From assembly GCA_003242115.1 (NCBI GenBank), contig QBMP01000234.1, forward strand, positions 1-7,257: DNA of 7,257 nucleotides, written 5' to 3'. The notes below the pieces were generated by a model. The model worked only from the letters and a program-made list of their open reading frames with translations. It was not told where the DNA came from and did not search any database. Origin of the DNA: Phormidesmis priestleyi. GTDB lineage: Bacteria; Cyanobacteriota; Cyanobacteriia; Phormidesmidales; Phormidesmidaceae. This document shows, one piece after another, positions 1-6,622 of the stretch; positions within the stretch are counted from its first letter, which is position 1, and each line of letters starts with the position of its first letter. A program made the position numbers and the translations under genes.

Positions 1-2
1 GA

Positions 3-95
3 GCACAATGGGCGAAAGAAAATGTGCCGCAGGTTCTCAGGCATCGAACTGCTTATCTCAATGGGCAGTTATCTAGGGCAGGTGTGCAAAACTGA
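3..95 (+). CDS. C-terminal end of an unidentified protein (partial, runs off left edge)
   Basis: A 30-codon open frame enters from the left edge and stops at the TGA at 93-95. The visible residues begin AQWAKENVPQVL and end QLSRAGVQN. Composition looks protein-like (Trp, Arg and Gln-rich amphipathic helix), and the frame ends about ten bases before ATPase homology begins on the other strand, so it could be the gene or element that truncated the ATPase. I do not recognise the family and the stretch is short. It may also be a chance open frame. Confidence 0.25.
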   Translation, partial: AQWAKENVPQVLRHRTAYLNGQLSRAGVQN

Positions 96-1077
96 GATGC
101 ACTCGGGTGCCGGTTTTGTCAAAGGCGATCGCCCTGATTTTCCCCATCATTTCTAGCTGAGCGCCATCTTTGAATAAAATTCCCTGTCGCGCCCCCTGCG
201 CAATTCCAGAGAGTAACGTTGGCATAATCGTAGCCATTAAAGCGCAGGGTGAGGCCACCACTAAGAATACCAACGCCCGGTAAATTGTTGTTTCCCAGCC
301 CCAGCTCAACAACAGAGGTGGGAGGATAATTAACAGTAGCGCCGTGATGACAATGACTCTGGCATAGCCCCGCTCGAAGCGTTCTAGAAACTGCTGAGAG
401 GGCGGCTGTGTTGTTTTCGCCGTTTCTACTAGCCGAATAACCCGCTGAACCAAGTTACTTTCGGGTGGCTTATGCAGTTCTAAAACGAGGGCACCGCTGC
501 CGTTAATCGTGCCTGCAAAGACCTCATCACCTAGTGTCTTTTCTGCCGGGATAGACTCTCCTGTAATCGAAGCCTGGTTAACGGTGCTGTATCCTTCTTT
601 CAAGATGCCATCGGCGGGAATGAGTTCGCCCGGTTTGACGAGAATGCGATCGCCCACCTTGAGCTGTTGCACCGCAACGCTTTCCTCTTGTCCCGACTGT
701 AAGCGTCCAGCCGTATCTGAAGTCAGCTGCATCAGGCCGCGAATATTGCGCTCTGTCCGATGCATCGCAATGCCTTCTAATGCGCCGCTAATCGCAAAAA
801 TCAAGATCAGCACCGCGCCGTCAACCAGCAGATAGTACTCTTGCTGCCACAGTCCCAAAGTCGCTGCACCCAGTGCCGCAACGATCATCAATAGGTCAAC
901 ATCTAGCTCGCGATCGCACCAGAGCGTCGTTAATCCTTCGCGAGTACTTTCGTACCCCCCAATAACGTAGGCAGCCAGCAAAATCCAAATGCCTCCTCCC
1001 AGCCAGTTGCCATTCAAGGCGAGCCAGCCTGAGAAAGTTAGCACTGCGCAAAATAGCGCCGCGATCGCACCTGCCAA
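73..1077 (-). pseudogene. coaT: CoaT-like P1B-4 cobalt-exporting ATPase, internal fragment truncated at both ends
   Basis: This is the central part of a membrane heavy-metal P-type ATPase. CoaT-type members export cobalt across the cytoplasmic membrane using ATP. Visible in order: hydrophobic segments at about residues 3-38 and 60-100, the actuator domain with TGES (172-175), another membrane pair (about 240-290) containing SPC (276-278) rather than CPC, and DKTGT (320-324) with the phosphorylated Asp320. SPC is the signature of the P1B-4 (CoaT, CtpD, plant HMA1) group. After DKTGT the frame turns into ten unrelated residues and a TAG at 73-75, so the nucleotide-binding and phosphorylation domains and the last membrane helices are missing. 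At the 5' end the only start is TTG at 1077, with an in-frame TGA at 1081-1083. Family members have some tens more residues before the first helix. A full protein is roughly 600-700 residues; only about 324 family residues remain, so it cannot pump. Divergent from a coaR fragment, as in Synechocystis. Confidence 0.88.
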
Positions 1078-1743
1078 TCCTCAGCGAAAGCCCTAGCTAG
1101 CCTGCAATGGCTAAACGCTGAAACTCAGACAGTACAGTCCTTAACCGAAAGTCTTTGGCAACAGTTAGATGCGGCAACGTTCAGTCACCCCGATAATTTT
1201 CAAGAAGCGCTCGAACGGTTACTTCCCGATCTCTCACAGCGTCCTGAGATCGAAGTAGACGTGCTCTCTCATTTGGTTCTAGCCTGTGGCGATGTTAGCC
1301 TAGCCGCCTTTGTCCGCTTTAGCGCCGATGCCATCAAAGCAGCCCGAGAGAATCTGCTGAAGGGCTGTACGGTTGTGAGTGACGTGAGTGCGCTCACAAC
1401 CGCACTCGATCAAACTCGCCTGACGCATCTGGACTGTCAACAGGCAACCTTACTGGACAACCCTCATATAGATACGGTCGCTGACGCCGAACGAACGCTC
1501 TGGCAGAATGATAGCTGGCACCAAAAACTCAGCGACCTCGCCGACGGTAATATTTGGGTAATTGGCTATTCTCCATCCGTATTGATGAAACTCTGTGAAA
1601 TTATCGAAAATAGAGGCCGTCAGCCTGCCTTAGTCATTGGTCTCCCTATTGGTTTTAGTCATGCCCCCGCAGCAAAACGGCGGCTGATGCAGCTAAAAAT
1701 CCCCTATTTAACAACAGAAGGTGCATTAGGTGGTGGGCTCTTA

Positions 1744-1941
1744 AGTAGGTAGGCTTATACTCTCGACGGCTGAGGCTCTGGCCTTTCGAAAGTCCAGAGC
1801 CTCAGCCGTAGCAGGGCTAGCTAGTTCATTTCTTAGCCGTCGGCAGTATAATTATTTATAAAATAGATTTCGGCTAAATCCCTTTACTCTCAAGGAAAAT
1901 TGGCTTTTGGGGTGATCGGTTTAATTGCACTGGCCTACTTA
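1744..1941. mobile_element. 198-bp insertion in coaR, flanked by CTTA and carrying terminal inverted repeats (MITE-like)
   Basis: The coaR reading frame breaks after CTCTTA (1738-1743) and resumes after CTTA (1938-1941), which suggests target duplication of CTTA, TTA or TA. TAAGTAGG at 1742-1749 and its reverse complement CCTACTTA at 1934-1941 form short inverted ends. The insert has no open frame long enough for a transposase. A stronger inverted-repeat structure (1755-1851) lies inside its left half, so it may be two nested events. The length is a multiple of three, but it brings stop codons at 1750 and 1864, so coaR is not read through. Boundaries rest on the expected C-terminal sequence of the host gene and could shift by a few bases. 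Confidence 0.55.
1755..1851. repeat. 97-bp inverted-repeat element with 20-bp imperfect ends and a perfect internal hairpin
   Basis: The ends 1755-1774 and 1832-1851 are inverted repeats matching at 17 of 20 positions. Inside, 1766-1781 pairs perfectly with 1794-1809 (16 bp). The loop between them contains CTTTCGAAAG (1783-1792), itself a perfect palindrome, so the hairpin continues after a single C/T mismatch. No T run follows on either strand, so an intrinsic terminator is unlikely. The structure fits a small non-autonomous transposable element or a REP-like hairpin. Confidence 0.65.
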
Positions 1942-2015
1942 GCAGCAGTAACACTCAATCGAATAGCCGCTTCCCTAATCGAGAAACCTGACTGTCACTG
2001 CTACCTTCAGAGGCG

Positions 2016-2528
2016 CTAGGAGTGCTCAGCAAAAGTAGCCGTTTCACCTGATTTCGTGAATGAAAAGACAGTGTAGGGTTCACTATAATCACCCGACTCC
2101 ATGCCCGGAGAACCAACGGGCATTCCAGGTACAGCAATCCCAGCAATGTTTGGCTGCTCAGCCAGCAGTTTCTTTATATCTTCGGCGGGTATGTGCCCTT
2201 CAATGACGTAATTGCCAACAACGGTGGTATGGCAAGAGGTGAGGCTTTGCGGAACGCCATACTGCTGCTTGATAGCCGACATATCTTCAGTAATTTCGTC
2301 TTTCACTGTGAAGCCTGCTGCCTTTGCATGTTCTATCCACTGTCCACAGCAGCTACAGGTAGCACTCCGATAGACGGTGAGTTCGCTGGCCAGCACTGCC
2401 TGAGATTCAGCGACATTTTCAGTCGCTGAAGAACTCATTTCATTCGCAGCGGTGCAGCCCGTTAGGGTGAATCCAGCAACAGCTAAACTAACGCTGAAGA
2501 TTTTGAGCTTAGAGAATCGGCGGTTCAT
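2016..2528 (-). CDS. DUF411 metal-binding lipoprotein
   Basis: A 170-residue exported protein of the DUF411 family, which is found beside copper and other metal resistance genes and is thought to bind metal in the envelope. The N-terminus has a basic start (MNRRFSKLK), a hydrophobic stretch (about 10-22) and a lipobox LTGC with Cys25, so it should be a lipoprotein. After a Ser-rich linker, the domain begins near residue 48. It has the CSCC cluster (Cys58, Cys60, Cys61), Cys99-His100, the VIEGHIPAEDI motif (108-118) and the Met-rich GMPVGSPGME (135-144). Length is normal and nothing looks broken. The ATG at 2528 is supported by AAGAGG at 2534-2539 (minus strand), five bases upstream. Its TAG shares the CTAG at 2016-2019 with the stop of the converging coaR remnant. 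It diverges from the two-component operon, so it is a likely target of that system. Metal specificity cannot be read from the sequence. Confidence 0.93.
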   Translation of the reverse strand: MNRRFSKLKIFSVSLAVAGFTLTGCTAANEMSSSATENVAESQAVLASELTVYRSATCSCCGQWIEHAKAAGFTVKDEITEDMSAIKQQYGVPQSLTSCHTTVVGNYVIEGHIPAEDIKKLLAEQPNIAGIAVPGMPVGSPGMESGDYSEPYTVFSFTKSGETATFAEHS

Positions 2529-2591
2529 GGATACCTCTTGAAGAGTATGGTGAGTTTGAAAGATGCTTTTAGCGTACCAGCATGACAGATA

Positions 2592-2613
2592 ATTATGAAA
2601 TAGGGATGAAATT
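2592..2613 (+). promoter_or_regulatory. Direct-repeat operator candidate ATGAAAT-N4-ATGAAAT (copy 1)
   Basis: Two exact ATGAAAT half-sites (2595-2601 and 2606-2612) are spaced 11 bp centre to centre, one helical turn, the arrangement bound by OmpR/PhoB-family regulators. It lies in the divergent region between the DUF411 gene and the response regulator. A near-identical copy (20 of 22 bases) lies upstream of the AIPR gene. Function is inferred. Confidence 0.6.
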
Positions 2614-2629
2614 GATTGATTCTACAGTC

Positions 2630-2638
2630 TGCTATAGG
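2630..2638 (+). promoter_or_regulatory. Possible extended -10 for the two-component operon
   Basis: TG-C-TATAGG at 2630-2638 resembles an extended -10 element. It starts its hexamer 19 bp after the direct-repeat box, so the box would cover the -35 region, the usual geometry for activation by OmpR-type regulators. This would give a 5' leader of about 110 bases before the regulator's ATG. The match is partial and this is a suggestion only. Confidence 0.3.
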
Positions 2639-2688
2639 GTTTGGGCTAAGGGATGCATTCTTTTTAGGAGGATTTCTTCACGATCTCC

Positions 2689-2723
2689 TTGACTCTGAAG
2701 TCAAGTATAAGGTTTACGGTAAA
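2689..2723. promoter_or_regulatory. Two short inverted repeats in the leader of the regulator gene
   Basis: TTGACT (2689-2694) pairs with AGTCAA (2699-2704) around CTGA. Nine bases later TTTAC (2713-2717) pairs with GTAAA (2719-2723) around one base. They lie 32-66 bases before the ATG at 2755 and could be operators for a dimeric repressor or small leader hairpins. No experimental counterpart is known to me. Confidence 0.3.
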
Positions 2724-2754
2724 TCAATATCGAATCTAAAGGACTTGGACATCT

Positions 2755-3468
2755 ATGCGCGTTCTGTTAGCTGAAGACGAACCCGATTTGGGAAAAGCGG
2801 TTAAGCGGGTTTTAACGCAAGAAGCCTACGTGGTGGATTGGGTGCAGTCGGGGGATGAAGCCCTTAGTTTTTTAGAGCAGAATGCTTCGATTTATGCCAT
2901 GTGCGTGTTTGACTGGATGCTACCTGGCATAACGGGCGTTGAACTTTGTCAATGGCTGCGAGCTTCCTCTGGAAGGGCTTCGCCAAAGCGCCAAAGCTCT
3001 CTCCCTGTTCTTTTGCTCACCGCCCGAGATAAAGTAGAAGACCGCATCGCTGGCTTAGACTCTGGCGCGGATGATTACCTAGTGAAGCCCTTTAGTATGG
3101 CTGAGCTTTTGGCTCGGCTGAGGGCCTTGAGTCGAAGAAACCCAGCGTTTAAACCAGCGCAGGTTCAATCAGGCCCATTGCTGCTGGACTGCGATCGCCG
3201 CATTGCTATTCTTCATCCAGGCAAAATTTCAGAACACCCTATCGAACTCACCCAAAAAGAGTTCTTACTGCTGCGCTACCTGATGGAGCACCCAAACCAA
3301 ATTCTCACCCGCGAGCAGGTGCTGAACCAGCTATGGGAGTTTGGCGGCGAACCGAGTAGTAATGTAGTAGCCGCTCAAATGCGGTTGCTCCGGCGTAAGC
3401 TAGGAGAATATGACACTTCGATAGAAACTGTTTATGGCATGGGATATCGTTTCAACCCTTTGGAATAA
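2755..3468 (+). CDS. rppA: OmpR-family response regulator, RppA/NrsR-like
   Basis: A 237-residue cytoplasmic transcription factor activated by phosphotransfer from the kinase encoded next. The receiver domain (about 1-125) has the acidic pair Glu7/Asp8, phosphoacceptor Asp53 in VFDWMLPG, Thr89 in LLLTARD, Tyr108 and Lys111 in DDYLVKPF. The winged-helix DNA-binding domain covers about 139-236, with ELTQKEFLLLRYLMEHPNQ, ILTREQVLNQLW and the C-terminal hairpin TVYGMGYRF. All signature residues are present. Residues 70-82 form an extra Ser/Arg-rich loop before the fourth strand. An ATG at 2755 follows AAAGGA at 2738-2743. The gene overlaps the kinase by 35 bases. The closest families I recognise are RppA and NrsR (nickel response) of Synechocystis; the sequence alone does not settle the signal, though the neighbours favour metal. 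Confidence 0.95.
   Translation: MRVLLAEDEPDLGKAVKRVLTQEAYVVDWVQSGDEALSFLEQNASIYAMCVFDWMLPGITGVELCQWLRASSGRASPKRQSSLPVLLLTARDKVEDRIAGLDSGADDYLVKPFSMAELLARLRALSRRNPAFKPAQVQSGPLLLDCDRRIAILHPGKISEHPIELTQKEFLLLRYLMEHPNQILTREQVLNQLWEFGGEPSSNVVAAQMRLLRRKLGEYDTSIETVYGMGYRFNPLE
2962..3000 (+). repeat. Small repeat-derived in-frame insert in the receiver domain
   Basis: Codons 70-82 of the regulator (ASSGRASPKRQSS) sit between LCQWLR and LPVLLLTA, where relatives usually have only a few residues. The DNA is unusually structured: CTTCC-TCT-GGAAG hairpin at 2963-2975, and CGCCAAAG twice in tandem at 2981-2996. This looks like a small dispersed repeat of the kind that inserts into cyanobacterial genes and is tolerated in surface loops. 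Repeat-family assignment is not possible from one copy. Confidence 0.4.
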
Positions 3469-4852
3469 ACCATCAGAGCATCCCTCTCGTCTACCGAGCG
3501 GTCGCGCTCAAAATCAGCTCTTTCGGCGCTCTCGGCTGCGGTTTGCGGTTTGGTATGTTGGCGTGATGGGGACGATTTTGACGCTGTTGGGGGTGGGGGT
3601 ATATAGAGCGATCGCCCACGCCCACGAAGTGACGATTGACCGCGAAATTAAGTCGGTAGCGGATGCGATACATGACGCCATAGAGGTTAGCGTTTCTAGC
3701 CCAGAGCAGTTAAACCGCATACCGCCGCAGCTCCTTCCCGACTTATGTATTTCAGACGAGGCTTGCGCAGGGCAGATTAGCAACCTGCCTCATCACCGAC
3801 AAAGAACCTACCCCAAAAACTATCAGTACGACTATTACATCCGCATCGTAGATCCTGCTGGTAATCTTTTAGCAACTGGCGGCATTCGCCCTGAAGGATT
3901 GGCGTTAACAAAACCCTCTCCTCCTTTGCAATCACTGCGAGATAGTGAGGGACAGGAGTATCATCAGGTCGCACTTGCGTTGGGAAACGACGGCCAGCAG
4001 GTTTGGGCTTATCTGCTAGTCGGCAGATCTTTCGAAGACTTTGATCGCTATTTATCTACGGTACGCTGGAGTCTTTTGATCGGACTACTCCTATCACTGC
4101 TGGTAGTTACAGTGGCGAGCTGGTGGCTATCGGGCTTAGCCATGCGACCGATTTATCAGTCTTACCATCAGATTCAGCAGTTTACCGGCGATGCTGCCCA
4201 CGAACTGCGCACGCCGCTTGCCGCGATTCGAGCAACGGTAGAGTCGGTACTCAGGCTTCCAAGGATATCGGAGGAAGAGGCTCAAGAGACCCTAACGGTT
4301 GTTAACCGCCAAAGCCAAAGGCTCACGACTTTAGTGAGCGATTTGCTGTTACTTTCCCGGTTGGATAGCGAACAGCGACCGATGGTAAAAAGTCTTTGCT
4401 GTTTGCAAGATGTGCTGAGTGATATTGTCGAAGAAATGGCTGCTTTTGCGATCGCCGAACAAATTACGCTGACTGTCGATTTCAAAACTCAAAAGCCGTT
4501 GAAAGTACTAGGTGATGAAGAGCAGCTTTATCGGCTTGTCCTGAACCTAGTGAACAATGCCATCACCTACACGCCAGCGGGCGGTCAGGTGACGCTGACG
4601 CTTCAGCAAAATCAGCAGCAGGCGCTTATTTCAGTCAGCGATAGCGGAATAGGCATTGCGCCTGAGCAGCAGTCTAAGGTTTTTGACCGCTTCTACCGGG
4701 TGGATAAGGCAAGAGCAGGACAGTCGGGTAATTCTGGGTTGGGGCTGGCGATCGCCCAAGGCATAATCAAAGCTCACCACGGCACCCTTACCGTAGGTAG
4801 TCGTTTAGGTATTGGCAGTACGTTTACCCTTTCACTGCCGACGTTATCGTGA
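3434..4852 (+). CDS. rppB: Membrane sensor histidine kinase, RppB/NrsS-like
   Basis: A 472-residue sensor kinase, partner of the regulator upstream. Transmembrane helix 1 lies at about 38-58 and helix 2 at about 212-232, enclosing a periplasmic sensor of about 150 residues. The sensor has the pair Cys105 and Cys111 (LPDLCISDEAC), typical of the RppB/NrsS group and possibly metal- or redox-responsive. There is no clear HAMP domain: the dimerisation helix follows the second membrane helix almost directly (QIQQF). The H box is DAAHELRTPL with phosphorylated His256. The N box is NLVNNAITYT (371-380), G1 is DSGIGIA (403-409), the F box is FDRFYR (417-422) and G2 is SGLGLA (434-439). All catalytic boxes are intact and the length is normal. 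The ATG at 3434 lies inside the regulator gene (35-base overlap) without a strong Shine-Dalgarno sequence, implying coupled translation. It converges with the AIPR gene, with stops 19 bases apart. Confidence 0.95.
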   Translation: MAWDIVSTLWNKPSEHPSRLPSGRAQNQLFRRSRLRFAVWYVGVMGTILTLLGVGVYRAIAHAHEVTIDREIKSVADAIHDAIEVSVSSPEQLNRIPPQLLPDLCISDEACAGQISNLPHHRQRTYPKNYQYDYYIRIVDPAGNLLATGGIRPEGLALTKPSPPLQSLRDSEGQEYHQVALALGNDGQQVWAYLLVGRSFEDFDRYLSTVRWSLLIGLLLSLLVVTVASWWLSGLAMRPIYQSYHQIQQFTGDAAHELRTPLAAIRATVESVLRLPRISEEEAQETLTVVNRQSQRLTTLVSDLLLLSRLDSEQRPMVKSLCCLQDVLSDIVEEMAAFAIAEQITLTVDFKTQKPLKVLGDEEQLYRLVLNLVNNAITYTPAGGQVTLTLQQNQQQALISVSDSGIGIAPEQQSKVFDRFYRVDKARAGQSGNSGLGLAIAQGIIKAHHGTLTVGSRLGIGSTFTLSLPTLS

Positions 4853-4871
4853 AAACTCAACAAATTTTTGT

Positions 4872-6535
4872 CTATTTAAGTTTATCTATGAGATCTCCTC
4901 GTCGGAAAGTTGCAGAAAGTTGTTGCAAAGAAATATCTTGTTCTCCATAAAGATCTTGGAGTGCTTTTTTAATATCTTGTACTGAATCACTGTAGTAAGT
5001 TCCTCCTTTTTGTTCGACGAGCTGACGGGCTGCTTGAAAATTTTGATGACTAATGTCTCTCTTTTGAATATTCATGTCGCTGAGCAGCCTTCGTCCCATC
5101 TGCATCGCAATAAAGCATGAAGCATAGCGAACAAAATCAGGGTCGTTGGGTTCTGGACGTTTGCGACGATTTTCGGAAATTCTATATAGCTGAACGGCAA
5201 GGACTACTTGAGAACCGTTAAGCTGGTCAGTAAAAATTGAGTCATATAATTTGCCAAAATGTTCGCGAGTAAAAAACTTAGCCTGATGAGGTTTTTCTTG
5301 CCAAACTGATAACACTGCTTCAGCGGCTACTCCTGACGTAATATCCGCAGATCTGGTGCCGGTATCGGAGCGTTTACGCCGATAGTTGAATCCTAACTGC
5401 TCGATGTCTATCTCTAATCTTTGCTGACGCTCATCATTGGCCCGTAAATCTTTGAGATCCACAGGGTTTTGACTATTAGCAGCGTATGTGATTTTCTGAA
5501 CTAATTCATCGTTGCCTTTTGGCAATTGATAAAGCCGAAGTAAAACATGCGCTGAAGAATTTTGATGTAGCAAATCCGAATCTTGCAAAGTTTTGGCAAT
5601 GGTCAGACAAGTTTGGCCACCGTTAATAATTTGTAGGTTTTCGATGCGAACCTGATAATCACCGTTCTGTAGTGCATTGTAGGAAAAAGTGTCACAAGTT
5701 AGCGTTACACCATTGTTGTAAAAATAAAAATTATTCCTTTCATCACTCGTTAGCGTATGACGAATTCCCTCGTTGACGCGATTGCCTTGTAAGCCTAGAT
5801 AGCGACGAATATTACGTTCTAGCAACCGTTCACCATGCCGATCAATGAGCGCTGCAATTTCAGTGACTGAAACTTTCCCTACGAGCACTCTGCTAAAGTC
5901 CATATCCTCAACGATAGCCTTGCCACTTAGCTGCAAAGTATCTTTAACGGATCTAGCTGCCTGCAAGATGCTAACTAAGTGTTCGTGGTTGACATGCTCC
6001 CACGTAACCTGCTCACCAAACCCAGTGCGTTCAATGGCTTCTTGAGCCGCTGCGTTCCACTTTAGTCCATTGTTGCAGGCGATCGCCCGAACCTGTGGAA
6101 TGTAGCCGTCTCGAATTAAGCTGCGGGCTTCTTCTACTTTGGCAAGTAAGCGCGGATTGATATGCTCCAATATTGCTGTGGGATCGAATAGATAGTTAAT
6201 CGCATTTACGAGACTTTTGATTCCCTCTTCAGGAAATTTGGCGTTACCTTCTAAATTATTCTTGTATTTAGCCTGAAACAAACTGACAGTGAATTCGCCA
6301 TCATATTCTTCAGAAATATGCATAGCATCAACGCCAAAATCTCCGCCCCCTCGGTCAGGCAATCAAAGGTACTAATGGTCTCTAAGTCTAAGAGGGTTTT
6401 GACGCACAAATATACAAATGCTAACGATTTAAGCCTCCCTGCGTCACGAATGCCTAGCTCTTCAGCAGCCGGTTGCCGAATAGAGTCGGTAACTGATTCC
6501 AAACGCTGATCAATGATAGAGGCATTTATATTCAT
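4872..6535 (-). pseudogene. AIPR-family (abortive infection) protein split by a one-base frameshift
   Basis: AIPR proteins (Pfam PF10592) are linked to phage resistance. The gene starts at ATG 6535 (MNINASIIDQRLESV) and runs 63 codons to FDCLTEG. It then loses frame in a run of five G (minus strand, 6350-6346). One extra G would continue it as EGGGDFGVDAM into the long frame that ends at 4872, for a protein of about 554 residues. Around the break is a restriction-endonuclease-like motif: GGDFGVDA followed by FQAKYK, supplying the Asp and Gln-x-Lys of a PD-(D/E)XK-type nuclease (repaired numbering Asp70, Gln88, Lys90). The AIPR domain follows, with NIRRYLGLQGNRVN, FYFYNNGVT, IINGGQT and NSQNPVDLKDLRAND. 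The long part alone (4872-6362, 496 codons) could start only at a TTG. No strong Shine-Dalgarno sequence precedes ATG 6535. A sequencing error, true mutation or -1 slippage could each explain the break. Only one HIP1 site lies in 1.66 kb, compared with four in the 2.1-kb kinase operon. Confidence 0.88.
6346..6350 (-). other. Frameshift point in the AIPR gene (G5 run)
   Basis: Reading the minus strand, GAG GGG GCG is the upstream frame and GA GGG GGC GGA the downstream frame. A single-base shift in this homopolymer restores the conserved GGxDxGVDA motif. Homopolymers are hot spots for both mutation and base-calling errors. Confidence 0.8.
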
Positions 6536-6622
6536 AATTTTCAGCTTGTTAAGGTATCCTTAGCTGCTCTTTTCACTTAGCCTAGCACTCAGAATCATCA
6601 GCGTTTTCCTAACCTGTTGAGA

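Larger units (their letters stand above)
1081..2019 (+). pseudogene. coaR: CoaR-like cobalt-sensing MerR/precorrin-isomerase regulator, 5'-truncated and interrupted
   Basis: CoaR is a cobalt-dependent activator of coaT: a MerR-type DNA-binding domain followed by a domain related to precorrin-8X methylmutase (CbiC/CobH), ending in a Cys-His-Cys metal motif. The frame is open from 1057 to 1743. About 45 helical residues (1081-1220) resemble a MerR-type linker, then the isomerase-like domain follows: LACGDVSLAAFVRFS near 1273-1320, VVSDVSAL near 1370-1400, and PALVIGLPIGF with IPYLTT near 1627-1713. No ATG lies in a suitable place and the MerR helix-turn-helix is absent. At 1744 the frame enters an insertion and stops (TAG 1750-1752). 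The same frame resumes at 1942 with AAVTLNRIAASLIEKPD, then CHC (1993-2001) and five more residues to TAG at 2017-2019. Splicing out 1744-1941 gives GGGLLAAVTLN, as expected for the C-terminal helix of this fold. The tail assignment is inference. An alternative is a plain CbiC fragment, but the coaT neighbour and CHC favour CoaR. Confidence 0.78.

Noticed and set aside
96..108. Group II intron 5' end (GTGYG) after DKTGT
   Set aside because: The minus strand reads GTGCA there and no intron structure can be judged from the remaining hundred bases.
509..835. Plus-strand open frame of 108 codons inside the ATPase
   Set aside because: Antisense shadow of the conserved actuator domain; Ser/Pro-rich with no recognisable motif.
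1261..1752. Reading this frame as a stand-alone 163-residue precorrin isomerase starting at GTG 1261
   Set aside because: The frame is open and protein-like for at least 60 codons upstream of 1261, and the family C-terminus continues after the insertion, so the GTG is internal.
1766..1809. Strong hairpin as an intrinsic terminator for the DUF411 or coaR gene
   Set aside because: No T run follows on either strand, and it is embedded in a larger inverted-repeat element.
2666..2671. AGGAGG as the ribosome binding site of a small leader gene
   Set aside because: No start codon at a proper distance follows; it is probably fortuitous, though AGGAG could pair with CTCCT at 2685-2689.
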